64,000 nt of DNA, taken from the NCBI RefSeq assembly GCF_002077945.1, contig NZ_LVYD01000124.1, positions 310,001-374,000 on the forward strand. Direction: 5' to 3'. A program made the translations under genes and the position numbers. This DNA is from Niastella vici (GTDB taxonomy: Bacteria; Bacteroidota; Bacteroidia; Chitinophagales; Chitinophagaceae). Below, one piece after another: positions 16,572 through 25,647 of the stretch. Each line of letters starts with the position of its first letter. Positions within the stretch are counted from its first letter, which is position 1. Below the pieces are notes generated by a model. It made no database searches. It was not told the origin of the DNA and saw only the letters and a list, made by a program, of their open reading frames with translations.

Positions 16572-19025
16572 CTAATTACTAAAGTTCATGGCAAATAATA
16601 TGCGCTTATCCTTCGCATCCTTCTCGCCCATCACCCACAGTTTATTATACTTCCCTGCGGCCCACTGATCAATAAAATTATCATAGTATTTACTGCCGGG
16701 GTTACCACTTTGTCCGCCGGGATAAACACCCCAGGCTTCCGTTGTATCGGTTAACTCAACGATCATGCGCCAGCTGGGCCCATGAAATTGTTTTGTGGCA
16801 TTAATGATGTTTTCGCCACCCCCGGTCATTAAATGAAACCGGCTCAATGGCGCCAGGCGCAACAAATGCCTGATGCCGGCATCCTTGTATTTACCCCAAT
16901 TGAGCGCGCCTTCGGCATCGGCCATCGAAACAACCGGCACTGCTTTTTTCAGCGCTGCGGTCACCACATCGCGCGTAGTCTCTATGGGGGTGGTACTAAT
17001 ATTATCGGCAAACTTGAAGTTCGCCATGGCAAGGCATTTTACCAGTGTTGCCTTTTCGGGCATTATTATTGGTTTATTTGCCACATCCAGTTCATCACTC
17101 CATACTTCTTTTTCCAGGTTGTCGATCCAAACCTGAAATATAGCCGGCGCTTTTTCGGTGGCATCGCTGCGCAAATTCCAGCCACGTAAAATATCGAGGT
17201 ACTTCTTCTCTTCACTGCTCAGGGTGCTTTCATCAACATTGGCCATCAAAATGGGTAATGCAGTTTCGGCAAACACATTGAAATTATCGGTCTGCATTTT
17301 TTTCATATCGTCGATGGTAATACCACTCAATTGTTGCAGGTACCGGTTAATGATAATGCCCCGGTAAATGGGATAGCTGCTACCGAGGTAATATGGATAC
17401 GATGTATCTACGGGAGTCTGGTTGGCGCTGCTTACAAAACCACGTACAGGGTTTTCAATATGCGGGTTGTATTTCTGATCAATTTGTGCCTGCCACATGT
17501 AAGAAGAATCGGTTCCGGGCATAATAAAATCGCCCTGCCTGCGCCATTTGGCCGGAAAACTTCCCTGCTGCCAAATAGCGATATCACCGCTCTTGGAGGC
17601 AAAGACAAAATTCTGGCCCGGACAGGAAAAATATTTAATGGCTTCCTCATAATCACTTTTATTCTTCATGCGGTTGAGCAGGTAAAATGTTTTCAGCTCC
17701 TTGGAACCATCATGCGCCTTCCAGCGTACGGCGTAATTGTTGTTGGCCGAAGATCGGTTGTTACCGGTAAAGGAATTATCATACTGTACCGGGCCAAAAA
17801 TGGTATAGGCCACGGTATCAAGCAAAGGCTGCTGACCTTTTATCTTAAATGTATCAACATGCAGATCGCTTTTTAACCATTCGCCATTGAACTCGTATTG
17901 CTCTTTTGACCCGTCTTTGAACCGCACATTAAAGTAATCCTTTACATCGCGGCCTGCATTGGTAACGCCCCAGGAGCAGCTGTCGTTAAACCCGATTATA
18001 ACGGCCGGTGATCCGGGAAAAGAAACGCCATATACATTGTATTGCGGCGTATGCAATTGCATTTCGAACCAAAGCGAGGGCAGGTTCAGCCCCAGGTGCG
18101 GGTCGTTGCATAATATGGGCCGGCCGCTTTGGGTTTTGCTGCCACTCACCGCCCAGTTATTACTGCCATTGTCTTTATCGGGTTTATTGATGGCGGCTGG
18201 CATCAGGTTCGAAAATGAGTTCCATTTGAAATACAGGGAATCGGTAGAAGCCGGCATTTGCGGACGGGTTACCTGTGGCGGCGTTAAAACGGTTCCTTTG
18301 GGGATGATGGGGTCCAGCGAATCCTGCATAACGGGATACAGCAATTCAAAATCTTCGCGGCTCAATACATTGCGCACATTGGTATATTCAAAATCGTTTT
18401 CCGAACCGGTAAGGTCGAAGCTCATATATTTCAGGAAGAGCGCCGTTTTAAAATTGCTCCAGTGCTCGGGCCCATAGTTCAACAACCGGTATTCGAGCGG
18501 CAGTTCATTGGCCGGTAAATGATCGATATAACAATTCACGCCGGCAGTATACGCATCGAGCATGGTTTTGGTGACAGGGTCACTTTCCATAGTATCGAGC
18601 GAATGCCGCGCACCATATTGCATGCCTAACCGGCGCATATTGCGGTCATAATTGAGGTACGCGTTGTTGGGGCCCGTACCCAGCACTTCTGACAGGCGGC
18701 CGGCAGCTGCATGTGTTTGAAATTCCATTTGCCACAGGCGGTATTTTGCATGCAGGTATCCCTGTACGAAATACAGGTCTTCATCATTCTGCGCAAATAC
18801 ATGCGGCACCATTCTTTCATCGAAGTACACCTGCACTTTGTCTTTCAGTTGCGGAAAATGAAGGTCAGGGTTGGGATGGGCATCAACCGGCTCGGCATTT
18901 TGCCAGAAACCCGTTTGCGGACTCAGAAAACTACCCAAAGGGGGAATGCTTGCTATAGGTTTGCTGAGTGTGATGAGTAAACCAATAGTAATAACTACGG
19001 TAACAATAAATGGAATAATGCGCAT
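16572..19025 (-). CDS. Penicillin acylase family (Ntn-hydrolase) protein
   Basis: 817 residues with an N-terminal signal/anchor (IIPFIVTVVITIGLLITL). The precursor layout is clear: an alpha chain, then the autoprocessing site before Ser in DNGSNNWAVSGSKT (about residue 288), where this Ser becomes the N-terminal nucleophile of the beta chain. Conserved CNDPHLGLNLPSLWFEMQL and GFNDSCSWGVTNAG follow. Family members hydrolyse amide bonds of beta-lactams, acyl-homoserine lactones or N-acyl peptides; quorum quenching is possible but not shown. It is the first gene of a likely acylase/small-TM/RDD operon. Confidence 0.92.
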   Translation of the reverse strand: MRIIPFIVTVVITIGLLITLSKPIASIPPLGSFLSPQTGFWQNAEPVDAHPNPDLHFPQLKDKVQVYFDERMVPHVFAQNDEDLYFVQGYLHAKYRLWQMEFQTHAAAGRLSEVLGTGPNNAYLNYDRNMRRLGMQYGARHSLDTMESDPVTKTMLDAYTAGVNCYIDHLPANELPLEYRLLNYGPEHWSNFKTALFLKYMSFDLTGSENDFEYTNVRNVLSREDFELLYPVMQDSLDPIIPKGTVLTPPQVTRPQMPASTDSLYFKWNSFSNLMPAAINKPDKDNGSNNWAVSGSKTQSGRPILCNDPHLGLNLPSLWFEMQLHTPQYNVYGVSFPGSPAVIIGFNDSCSWGVTNAGRDVKDYFNVRFKDGSKEQYEFNGEWLKSDLHVDTFKIKGQQPLLDTVAYTIFGPVQYDNSFTGNNRSSANNNYAVRWKAHDGSKELKTFYLLNRMKNKSDYEEAIKYFSCPGQNFVFASKSGDIAIWQQGSFPAKWRRQGDFIMPGTDSSYMWQAQIDQKYNPHIENPVRGFVSSANQTPVDTSYPYYLGSSYPIYRGIIINRYLQQLSGITIDDMKKMQTDNFNVFAETALPILMANVDESTLSSEEKKYLDILRGWNLRSDATEKAPAIFQVWIDNLEKEVWSDELDVANKPIIMPEKATLVKCLAMANFKFADNISTTPIETTRDVVTAALKKAVPVVSMADAEGALNWGKYKDAGIRHLLRLAPLSRFHLMTGGGENIINATKQFHGPSWRMIVELTDTTEAWGVYPGGQSGNPGSKYYDNFIDQWAAGKYNKLWVMGEKDAKDKRILFAMNFSN

Positions 19026-19298
19026 ATGGCTTGGTTCAACATCGGGGTTAGAAGGATTTTTTAAAAATAGTGTATTTTTTAATACAGAAAGCAGCGGTGC
19101 AGGGAAAGCACCAGGCGGCAGGCAGAAACTTCACGATCATTTAAAGTTAATGCTAGAAGCTATTAGCACCCGATTCATTTATATTTTTTCCAATTCGTGG
19201 CAGCAAAACTACCACAAAGTTGTATTGTGAGGATTGCTACTTATACGGAATTTTGTAGTGCAGTCAAAGCGATACATGCTTTAAAAAAATGAAATGAG

Positions 19299-19382
19299 AT
19301 GGAAGCCCGGACCTATCAAAGAAAGAAATTAGTGCTGGCGTTATTATTTACCGGGTTAATAGTAGTCGCATTATTTGTATAG
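19299..19382 (+). CDS. Candidate 27-residue single-pass membrane miniprotein
   Basis: ATG at 19299 opens 27 codons ending in TAG. The N-terminus is short and basic (MEARTYQRKK) and the rest is one uninterrupted hydrophobic helix (LVLALLFTGLIVVALFV), a classic positive-inside small membrane protein. A rho-independent terminator follows 90 bases later on the same strand. There is no strong ribosome site, as usual here. It could be chance; conservation in relatives would decide. Confidence 0.4.
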   Translation: MEARTYQRKKLVLALLFTGLIVVALFV

Positions 19383-19471
19383 CAGGTATACATTAAAATA
19401 GTTCGCAGTTCAGTAGTCATCAGCAATCGTTTAGTTCATCAACCTTAGAGGTTACAGTCCGTGGTACCGAG

Positions 19472-19499
19472 TCCCGCCAACTGGCGGGATTCTTTTTTT
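19472..19499 (+). terminator. Rho-independent terminator
   Basis: TCCCGCC, loop AACT, GGCGGGA, then TTCTTTTTTT. No annotated + gene lies directly before it except the 27-residue ORF. Confidence 0.65.
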
Positions 19500-19769
19500 A
19501 CAGGGATCAATGGGATTAGTGCGATGATGAGATAACTTGATAATTAAAAGAAACGCAAAGCCGGCAGTTTTCCTTTCCCCATCCCATAACTCCCATTCAT
19601 CCCATAAATCCCGGTCCAAAATACTGACACTGATCACCCTTCCTGGCCAAAGCTCCCCGCCCGAACGTTCCGTTCGGTACGGGTGGGCAAAACTAATATG
19701 TAATTGTCCAAATTTTAGTAACTTACTTATCAGTTCTTTCATTTATTCGTCACCTAAATATTGTTTGCT

Positions 19770-20255
19770 ATGAAAAAGACAGCCCATTATGCCATGGCAA
19801 TGCTGCTGGTTCCATGGCTGTCCTGCACCAATCACCCGGTACAGAACCTTGCAAATCCTCCTATAGAAAAAGGTGAAAATGCAAAAATGATACTCCCGCC
19901 CGTGAAAGATACCCTGCTTAAAAGTGGTAGAAAGAATATTTACCTCACCGGAAACCGCCTGCAACCCGGATTCTTTATTGAACGCTACATATTCCCGCCC
20001 GGTTATAAAGGCATGCCGCATGTGCACAATTCTGATCTGTATGTAACCATTATCAGCGGTTCAGCCCATATTGTAATGAATAAGGTGTTTGATACCACAG
20101 AAGCTTCCATGGCGTATGGTCCCGGAAGTTTTGTAATCATCAAAGCCGATCAACCGCACTACGAATGGTTCACGCAGGAATGTACTATGCAGGTGAGTGG
20201 TATTGGCCCTAATGAAACATATTATTTACCGGAGAATGAAACAAAGAAACCGTAG
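19770..20255 (+). CDS. Cupin-domain lipoprotein
   Basis: 161 residues from the ATG at 19770 (MKKTAHYAMA); an ATG 9 bases earlier is possible. A lipoprotein signal ends in WLSC, so Cys about 19 is the likely lipid anchor. The mature part is a single cupin: PPGYKGMPHVHNSDLYVTI and GPGSFVIIKADQPHYEW carry the His residues expected to bind a metal. Cupins of this kind include ChrR-like and isomerase/dioxygenase types; the substrate is unknown. It ends 2 bases before the convergent bioF-like gene. Confidence 0.8.
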   Translation: MKKTAHYAMAMLLVPWLSCTNHPVQNLANPPIEKGENAKMILPPVKDTLLKSGRKNIYLTGNRLQPGFFIERYIFPPGYKGMPHVHNSDLYVTIISGSAHIVMNKVFDTTEASMAYGPGSFVIIKADQPHYEWFTQECTMQVSGIGPNETYYLPENETKKP

Positions 20256-20257
20256 GT

Positions 20258-21388
20258 TCACGCACCTAAACAATCAATCAGCTGCTGCAGTTGGGCCATA
20301 GTATTGTAAGCGTGTAACACTATCCGTAATCTCTCCCCACCTGCCGGAACCGTAGGATATAAAATAGCACGTACGTCTAATCCGGATGCCTGCAAATCAC
20401 TGGCTACTTTTTTTACCTGGTCGTTACCGGGGATAATAACTATTTGTATAGGCGTATCGGAAACCAGTTTTTCCCAGCTTCCCGTTACCTGTTGAAAGGT
20501 GCTGATCAGTTGTTGCAGGTGGGCCCGTTCGGCATGCATAGCCGGAAATAACTCATATGCACAACGGATGGCGGCTACACTGGCCTCGGGCAGCGACGTG
20601 CTGTAAATAAAGGACCGGCAAAAATTCACCAGGTAATTCCGCAGCCGCTCACTTCCCAGCACAATGGCGCCATGGCAACCCACTGCTTTGCCAAAGGTGT
20701 GAACCCGGGCAAAACATGCTGCCGTAAGGTTCAGCTCCTGAACCAGTCCGGCCCCATTGGGACCCACTACCCCCGTAGCATGCGCTTCATCCACAATCAG
20801 GTGCGCACCATATTTTTCGCACAATGCGCTGATGGCGGTTAACGGCGCTTTATCGCCATCCATGGAGAATACAGATTCAGTCACCACGAATATTGTTCCC
20901 GTAGCGGCCTGCAGCCTTTTCTCCAGATCGGCCAGGTCATTGTGCCGGAAAGAAAAGGACTGCGCAAAACTCAGGCGAATGCCATCGCGCAGGGAGGCAT
21001 GACTGAGATAATCGTATATGATAGTATCGCCGCGTTGGGGTACGCTGCTCAATAATCCCAAATTGGCATCATATCCTGAATTGAAGATGAGTGCCGCCTC
21101 AGCCTGGTGAAAGGCCGCCAGCATTTTTTCCGTTTCTTCTACCAGCGCATAATTTCCCGCCAACAACCGCGACCCGGTTGATCCGTGTTTATATACCCGG
21201 TTAAGCGGCGTTTTCCCAACCGACCCCTCGACCCCCAACAGCAATTTTTTTTCGATCAGTCCATTGTGCACGATACCGAGGTAATCGTTCGAGCAGAAAT
21301 CAATTTTGCCACCGGGCAATGTGAGCCGGCGGAACGCATTCTGTTGCTGCCGCTCGTTGAGTTTTTTGAGTAAGAAATCGTCGTTCAT
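20258..21388 (-). CDS. bioF: 8-amino-7-oxononanoate synthase-like PLP enzyme
   Basis: 376 residues, fold-type I alpha-oxoamine synthase. Visible: CSNDYLG near the N-terminus, GSTGSRLLAGN, DEAHATGVVGPNGAG with the PLP-binding Asp and His, and HTFGKAVGCHGAI with the PLP Lys. AONS condenses pimeloyl thioester with alanine in biotin synthesis. Other family members (KBL, serine palmitoyltransferase) are longer or differ at these motifs. No other biotin gene is nearby, so the symbol is by family rather than context. Confidence 0.82.
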   Translation of the reverse strand: MNDDFLLKKLNERQQQNAFRRLTLPGGKIDFCSNDYLGIVHNGLIEKKLLLGVEGSVGKTPLNRVYKHGSTGSRLLAGNYALVEETEKMLAAFHQAEAALIFNSGYDANLGLLSSVPQRGDTIIYDYLSHASLRDGIRLSFAQSFSFRHNDLADLEKRLQAATGTIFVVTESVFSMDGDKAPLTAISALCEKYGAHLIVDEAHATGVVGPNGAGLVQELNLTAACFARVHTFGKAVGCHGAIVLGSERLRNYLVNFCRSFIYSTSLPEASVAAIRCAYELFPAMHAERAHLQQLISTFQQVTGSWEKLVSDTPIQIVIIPGNDQVKKVASDLQASGLDVRAILYPTVPAGGERLRIVLHAYNTMAQLQQLIDCLGA

Positions 21389-21479
21389 GGTTTAAATTGG
21401 TGTCTGGCCCCCGGTTACGCAGGAGCCCTTAATGCAGCGCCTTCGACTGCGCTCAGGCCCAAATATCGCACTTACGTGT

Positions 21480-21487
21480 TAACTTTG
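21480..21487 (+). promoter_or_regulatory. -7 box TAACTTTG immediately before miaE
   Basis: A perfect TAnnTTTG match ends 8 bases before the ATG at 21496. It overlaps the GTG at 21487, ruling that out as start and implying a leaderless or nearly leaderless mRNA. No convincing -33 TTTG is seen. Confidence 0.5.
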
Positions 21488-21495
21488 TGCACTTT

Positions 21496-22104
21496 ATGAG
21501 CACTACCAACGAAACAAAGAATATCCTGGGGCTGCACCTGCCCACCGATCCGCGCTGGGTGAACCTGGCCGAAATGTCACTGGAACATATTCTTACCGAT
21601 CATGCCTATTGCGAGCAAAAAGCCGCTACCAGTTGCATTTCGCTGATACAGCGGTACAGCGATAAGGAAAAGCTCGTGAACGAACTGGCGCCCATTGTTA
21701 CAGAAGAATGGGGCCATTTCAGACTGGTGCTGGCCGAACTGCAAAAACGTAACCTGAAGCTGGGCAAACAGCGGAAAGATGAATACGTGAACCAGCTGCT
21801 TCAATTTGAAACAAAAGGCGGTAGCGAACAACAACGCCTGCTCGATAAATTACTGATCTGCGCCCTCATAGAAGCCCGCAGCTGCGAACGCTTTAAACGC
21901 CTGAGCGAAGGGCTCGATGATGAATACCTGCGCAATTTTTACCGCCGCTTTATGGAAAGCGAAGCCGGCCATTATCATTTGTTCATTGAACTGGCCGAAA
22001 CCTATGTTGAGAAAACCATGGTGCGCAAACGCTGGCAGGAATGGCTCACTTATGAAGCGGAATTAATGAAGAAGCTGGAAGTGAGGGGGGATAGGATGCA
22101 TTAG
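21496..22104 (+). CDS. miaE: tRNA-(ms2io6A)-hydroxylase
   Basis: 202 residues from the ATG at 21496. It is a ferritin-like diiron protein that hydroxylates the isopentenyl group of ms2i6A37 in tRNA. Likely iron ligands are the Glu of MSLEHILTDHAYCEQKAA, EEWGHFRLVLAEL, ALIEARSCERF and ESEAGHYHLFIELAETY, the paired ExxH pattern of the family. Length matches MiaE. It converges on the SMUG2-like gene across a heptamer fold-back element. Confidence 0.92.
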   Translation: MSTTNETKNILGLHLPTDPRWVNLAEMSLEHILTDHAYCEQKAATSCISLIQRYSDKEKLVNELAPIVTEEWGHFRLVLAELQKRNLKLGKQRKDEYVNQLLQFETKGGSEQQRLLDKLLICALIEARSCERFKRLSEGLDDEYLRNFYRRFMESEAGHYHLFIELAETYVEKTMVRKRWQEWLTYEAELMKKLEVRGDRMH

Positions 22105-22109
22105 GTTCG

Positions 22110-22219
22110 AGAAATAAGAGGTAAGAAGTAGGAAGTAAGAAGAGCTTGAGTTTTGTACTTCATTATAAACTTCGACATTCGGGTTCTTCTTACATCTTAC
22201 TTCATACTTCCTACTTCGG
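22110..22219. repeat. Heptamer fold-back element, GTAAGAA family (copy 1)
   Basis: Left arm words GAAATAA, GAGGTAA, GAAGTAG, GAAGTAA and right arm words TTCTTAC, ATCTTAC, TTCATAC, TTCCTAC are phased every 7 bases and inverted relative to each other, with about 45 bases between. It sits between convergent miaE and the SMUG2-like gene, and the stop codon of the latter (22211-22213) is part of the right arm. Either strand could form a long hairpin. Confidence 0.8.
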
Positions 22220-22909
22220 CGTCTTTAGCTTCTCAATATAAAGTTTCACATACTCTTCTACCTTCTTCCGCCGGTATTGCATAATAAATCTTGGATGCGG
22301 CAATGGAATGATCTCCTTAAAGAAATGATGTTTTGCATTCAGGCGTTGAAAGATCTTGTAATTGGTGCCCTCGCCCAAACAATAACATACATCCCTGTCC
22401 GTAGCAATAGTGCTTAACTGGTCTTTTATACATTGTATAATATACGGCTCGCTGTCTTTCAGCAATTCTTTATCGTCATAATAATTCAGGTTGATGCCAT
22501 TCTTTGTAAAGCCCAACGGTGATAAGGCGGTAATAAAAAAATCGTGGTAAAAGGCTTCCGCCCCGCCATACGCTTCTACCACTGCGTATATAAAATGAGA
22601 AGATAACTCCGCTTTTTTAGGCAGCTCATTATCGATACCGCACACTTCTTTCAGCCTTATGGGGTCAGTAAACGGAATGCCTGTAACCCCACCACCAAAA
22701 CGCCCGGGGTTAATGCCAAAAATGAAAGTGCGCTGATGAGTATCGTTGTAAAATTTGTTGTAGAACGTTTCGGCCAACCGCCAGGAATCCGCATCGGTAA
22801 AGGGATTCATAATAGCCACACCAGCCGGCAATTTGAGCTTCGGCGACAGGTTTTTATAGAAATTCAGGATTGCATACGATTGCGTGATTTTATTACCGGC
22901 GGTCTTCAT
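22211..22909 (-). CDS. SMUG2-like uracil-DNA glycosylase (DUF4918)
   Basis: 232 residues. UDG-superfamily motifs are visible: motif 1 GINPGRFGGG (about residue 64) and motif 2 PLPHPRFIMQ near the C-terminus. The DUF4918 pattern FTDPIRLKEVCGI and HDFFITALSPLGF is typical of the SMUG2 branch described in Bacteroidota such as Pedobacter. It should remove uracil or oxidised pyrimidines from DNA in base excision repair. It is divergent from the oxidoreductase (52-base gap). The last codons and TAG stop overlap a heptamer repeat. Confidence 0.85.
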   Translation of the reverse strand: MKTAGNKITQSYAILNFYKNLSPKLKLPAGVAIMNPFTDADSWRLAETFYNKFYNDTHQRTFIFGINPGRFGGGVTGIPFTDPIRLKEVCGIDNELPKKAELSSHFIYAVVEAYGGAEAFYHDFFITALSPLGFTKNGINLNYYDDKELLKDSEPYIIQCIKDQLSTIATDRDVCYCLGEGTNYKIFQRLNAKHHFFKEIIPLPHPRFIMQYRRKKVEEYVKLYIEKLKTPK

Positions 22910-22961
22910 GTTGGCTTATTTACTATTTTGGCGTCACCAAATTTCACATAAAAATAAGGCT

Positions 22962-24314
22962 ATGAACCGAAGAACGTTTGTCAAAAATACCGGCCTCGCA
23001 ACAGCCGGTTTTGCCATATCTCCAACCGCCCGTTTTTTCTCCGCACCCGAACCCAGTGTTAAGTTGGGGTTTATTGGGGTTGGCCTGCGCGGACAAAACC
23101 ACCTCGATAATGCACTTCGGCGTAAAGATGTAAATGTAATAGCCATATGTGATATTGATGACCGAATGCTTGATATGGCCGGTGAGCTTTTTAAAAAAGC
23201 GGGCAAACTACAGCCCAAAGTCTTTAAAGGCGATGTAAATGCCTGGAAAAAAATGCTTGAACTGAAAGAGCTGGATGCCGTCATTATTGCAACGCCCTGG
23301 GAATGGCATGCGCCCATGATCATTGGTTCGCTCGAAGCGGGTATTAAATATGTTGGAACCGAAGTAATACTGGGCATTACGCTGCAAGACCATTGGGATG
23401 TTGTGAAAGCAGCCGAACAACATAAAGGCCACGTAATGATGTTGGAGAACGTGTGCTATCGCCGCGATGTAATGGCCGTATTGAATATGGTGCGGCAGGG
23501 ACTATTTGGCGAACTCATACACCTGCAGGGCGGTTATCAGCACGACCTGCGCCAGGTAAAATTCAATAACGGGCAAAATGCTTATGGCGGCGGTGTTGAA
23601 TTTGGGGAGAAGGCTTTCTCTGAAGCACGTTGGAGAACAGAACATTCCGTTCATCGTAACGGTGATTTATATCCCACACACGGCATTGGCCCCGTTGCGG
23701 AAATGCTCAATATCAATTATGGCAACCGCTTTGTATCGTTGAACTCCTTTGCTACCAAATCGCGTGGCTTACATGATTACATAGTAAAGAATGGCGGCGA
23801 ACAACACCCCAATGCAAAAGTTGAATTTAAACTGGGCGATATTGTTACCACCCAGATCCGCTGCGCCAATGGGGAAACCGTTTTCTTGCAACACGATACC
23901 AACCTGCCCCGCCCCTATTCACTGGGCTTCAGGGTGCAGGGTACTAAGGGCATCTGGATGGATGTGAACCACTCCCTGTATATTGAAGGCGTAAGTAAAA
24001 CCAACGACGCCTGGGAAGATGCCAAAGCTTACCTCGATAAATACGATCATCCTTTATGGAAACGCTGGAGCGCTTCAACCGAAGGCGCCGGTCATGGCGG
24101 TATGGACTTCTTTGTACTGCATGCCTTTGTAGAATCTATAAAGCGCAAAACCCCCACTCCTATGGACGTATATGATGGGGCAGCCTGGAGCGCCATTACG
24201 CCGCTCAGTGAAAAAAGTATTGAACTGGGTAATGAAACGGTTGAGTTCCCCGATTTTACAGGCGGGCAATGGATGTACCGGAAGAGTTCGTTTGCGCTTA
24301 CAGATGAATATTAA
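22962..24314 (+). CDS. Tat-exported Gfo/Idh/MocA family oxidoreductase
   Basis: 450 residues from the ATG at 22962, which reveals a twin-arginine signal (MNRRTFVKNTGLATAGFAIS). A Rossmann domain follows (KLGFIGVGLRGQNHL, then AICDIDDRM and ATPWEWHAPM) and a C-terminal alpha/beta domain with GGVEFGEKAFSEARWRTEH. Tat export with cofactor bound is common for Bacteroidota GH109-type and related enzymes acting on sugars or glycosides. The domain order fits, but GH109 activity is not proven. No operon partner is seen; a heptamer element and the GSCFA gene follow. Confidence 0.88.
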   Translation: MNRRTFVKNTGLATAGFAISPTARFFSAPEPSVKLGFIGVGLRGQNHLDNALRRKDVNVIAICDIDDRMLDMAGELFKKAGKLQPKVFKGDVNAWKKMLELKELDAVIIATPWEWHAPMIIGSLEAGIKYVGTEVILGITLQDHWDVVKAAEQHKGHVMMLENVCYRRDVMAVLNMVRQGLFGELIHLQGGYQHDLRQVKFNNGQNAYGGGVEFGEKAFSEARWRTEHSVHRNGDLYPTHGIGPVAEMLNINYGNRFVSLNSFATKSRGLHDYIVKNGGEQHPNAKVEFKLGDIVTTQIRCANGETVFLQHDTNLPRPYSLGFRVQGTKGIWMDVNHSLYIEGVSKTNDAWEDAKAYLDKYDHPLWKRWSASTEGAGHGGMDFFVLHAFVESIKRKTPTPMDVYDGAAWSAITPLSEKSIELGNETVEFPDFTGGQWMYRKSSFALTDEY

Positions 24315-24349
24315 GTGGTAACATTTGACTATATTGGTGATAACTATAC

Positions 24350-24460
24350 AAAGTAGGAAGTATGAGGTAAGAAGTATGAAGAACCCGATTGTTGATATTT
24401 CTAAAAAGTTTCAACTTTTATGTTTTCCTTACTTCCTACTTCCTATCTCTTACTTCTATA
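24350..24460. repeat. Heptamer fold-back element, GTAAGAA family (copy 2)
   Basis: Left arm AAGTAGG, AAGTATG, AGGTAAG, AAGTATG and right arm TCCTTAC, TTCCTAC, TTCCTAT, CTCTTAC, each every 7 bases, inverted, with about 40 AT-rich bases between. It lies between convergent genes and nearly fills the gap. Confidence 0.8.
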
Positions 24461-24467
24461 AGTTTTA

Positions 24468-25478
24468 TCACTGAAGAAAGTATCTTATGTCTTCATCCAG
24501 ATTAAGAAATGGGTACTTCTTCTGTAACTCCTGCGCCTTTTCCAGATGCGTTTTTAAAAACCTTTTATGCGCTTCAGTTGAAGGCTGAAAAGGTTTGTGT
24601 TTGCGCGCGATCACGATCTTTTTTATTTCCTCTGCCAGTTGCTGCGCTTTTTCATCAACAAAATGCCGCATGAATTTGTCGAGCACAAATTGCGTGGCCT
24701 GGTAGTTGGGATGTACCATATCGATATCGTAGAACCGGTAATCGCGTAATACATCGATCACCAGCTCATAGGCCGGGAAGTAATACAGCTTGTCGAATTT
24801 ATTCACCAGGTGATGCACCACTTCTATCAACCGCGCCTTGCTGCGGTTATTATCAATAACGCCATCGCGTATATGCCGCACGGGGCTTACGGTGAAGATC
24901 ACTTTCAACCCGGGATTGAACTGGAACAACTGGTGTAAACAGTTGTCGAGCATGGTGGTGGTTTCTTCGATCGTAAGCAGGTGTTTATTGAACCAGCCGG
25001 CCGGTGTGCGATGGTTGTTGGCAACCCCGCCACGTACAGCGCCCCGCCTGAACGAGATGGGCACCTGATCGGTAAGCCGGTACGAGAATGAAGTACCAAG
25101 GGTAATGATAAGCCAGTTGGCGGTCTTTAAATAAGCATGTGCTTCCTGTTGCGAAGCATTGATGCCGCGCAAACATTCCTGCAGATCGGTTTTGGAAAAG
25201 CGGCTGTGGTGCTGCCAGCTTTGCCATACCTCGTTATAATAGAAAAGCTCTTCGGTTTGATACTGTTTGTTCTGAATATACGAAACCAGACTGCTCACGA
25301 CACTGGCGGGATCGAACAAAATACCATTGGGATTTTGCAGCACACTGAACTTAAGCTCTTCGAGCTTTTCACCAATATGTTCGGTAAAGCACGATCCCAT
25401 CAACATGATATTGTCCTGGTAATTGACCGGTGTCGACAAAGTTGAGATCTGGATCGGTATCTGTAGGTCCATAATCAC
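24468..25478 (-). CDS. GSCFA domain protein
   Basis: 336 residues, no signal peptide. The name-giving motif LMGSCFTEHIGEKL sits near residue 27, followed by NPNGILFDPASV, IITLGTSFSYRL and IDMVHPNYQATQFV. The family resembles SGNH/GDSL hydrolases, with GSCF as the nucleophile-loop equivalent and the late D..H as the catalytic pair; substrates are unknown. A second ATG two codons in (25472) is an equally good start. Confidence 0.88.
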   Translation of the reverse strand: MIMDLQIPIQISTLSTPVNYQDNIMLMGSCFTEHIGEKLEELKFSVLQNPNGILFDPASVVSSLVSYIQNKQYQTEELFYYNEVWQSWQHHSRFSKTDLQECLRGINASQQEAHAYLKTANWLIITLGTSFSYRLTDQVPISFRRGAVRGGVANNHRTPAGWFNKHLLTIEETTTMLDNCLHQLFQFNPGLKVIFTVSPVRHIRDGVIDNNRSKARLIEVVHHLVNKFDKLYYFPAYELVIDVLRDYRFYDIDMVHPNYQATQFVLDKFMRHFVDEKAQQLAEEIKKIVIARKHKPFQPSTEAHKRFLKTHLEKAQELQKKYPFLNLDEDIRYFLQ

Positions 25479-25608
25479 GGTTATCTGATTTATACATTAT
25501 AAGATAAGGTATATTCAAAGGAGACTATCAACCAGTGGCCAGTACTTGATAATAGGCGTAGTTATGATGAAGGGCAATTATGGTAAATCAGCCTGTGTGC
25601 AGAGCGCA

Positions 25609-25625
25609 ATCCCGCTTCGCGGGAT
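25609..25625 (-). terminator. Weak hairpin after the HMG-CoA lyase gene
   Basis: ATCCCGC, loop TTC, GCGGGAT, 22 bases past the stop. No T-run follows on the minus strand, so it may be an RNA stabiliser rather than a terminator. Confidence 0.35.
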
Positions 25626-25647
25626 GATCGTTTCCCCAGGGTGATCT

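Larger units (their letters stand above)
19026..19769. other. 744-bp intergenic region with one tiny ORF, a terminator and a hairpin repeat
   Basis: No long gene is credible here. It holds a candidate 27-residue membrane ORF (19299-19382), a rho-independent hairpin (19472-19499) and an inverted repeat around 19664-19690 (CGAACGTTCCGTTCG within a CCGCCC/GGGTGGG frame). The 96-residue minus-strand frame at 19452-19742 runs through both hairpins, shows no protein-like pattern and is not called. Confidence 0.6.

Noticed and set aside
19452-19742. 96-codon minus-strand frame in the intergenic region
   Set aside because: It runs through a terminator hairpin and an inverted repeat, has no domain-like pattern and no promoter.
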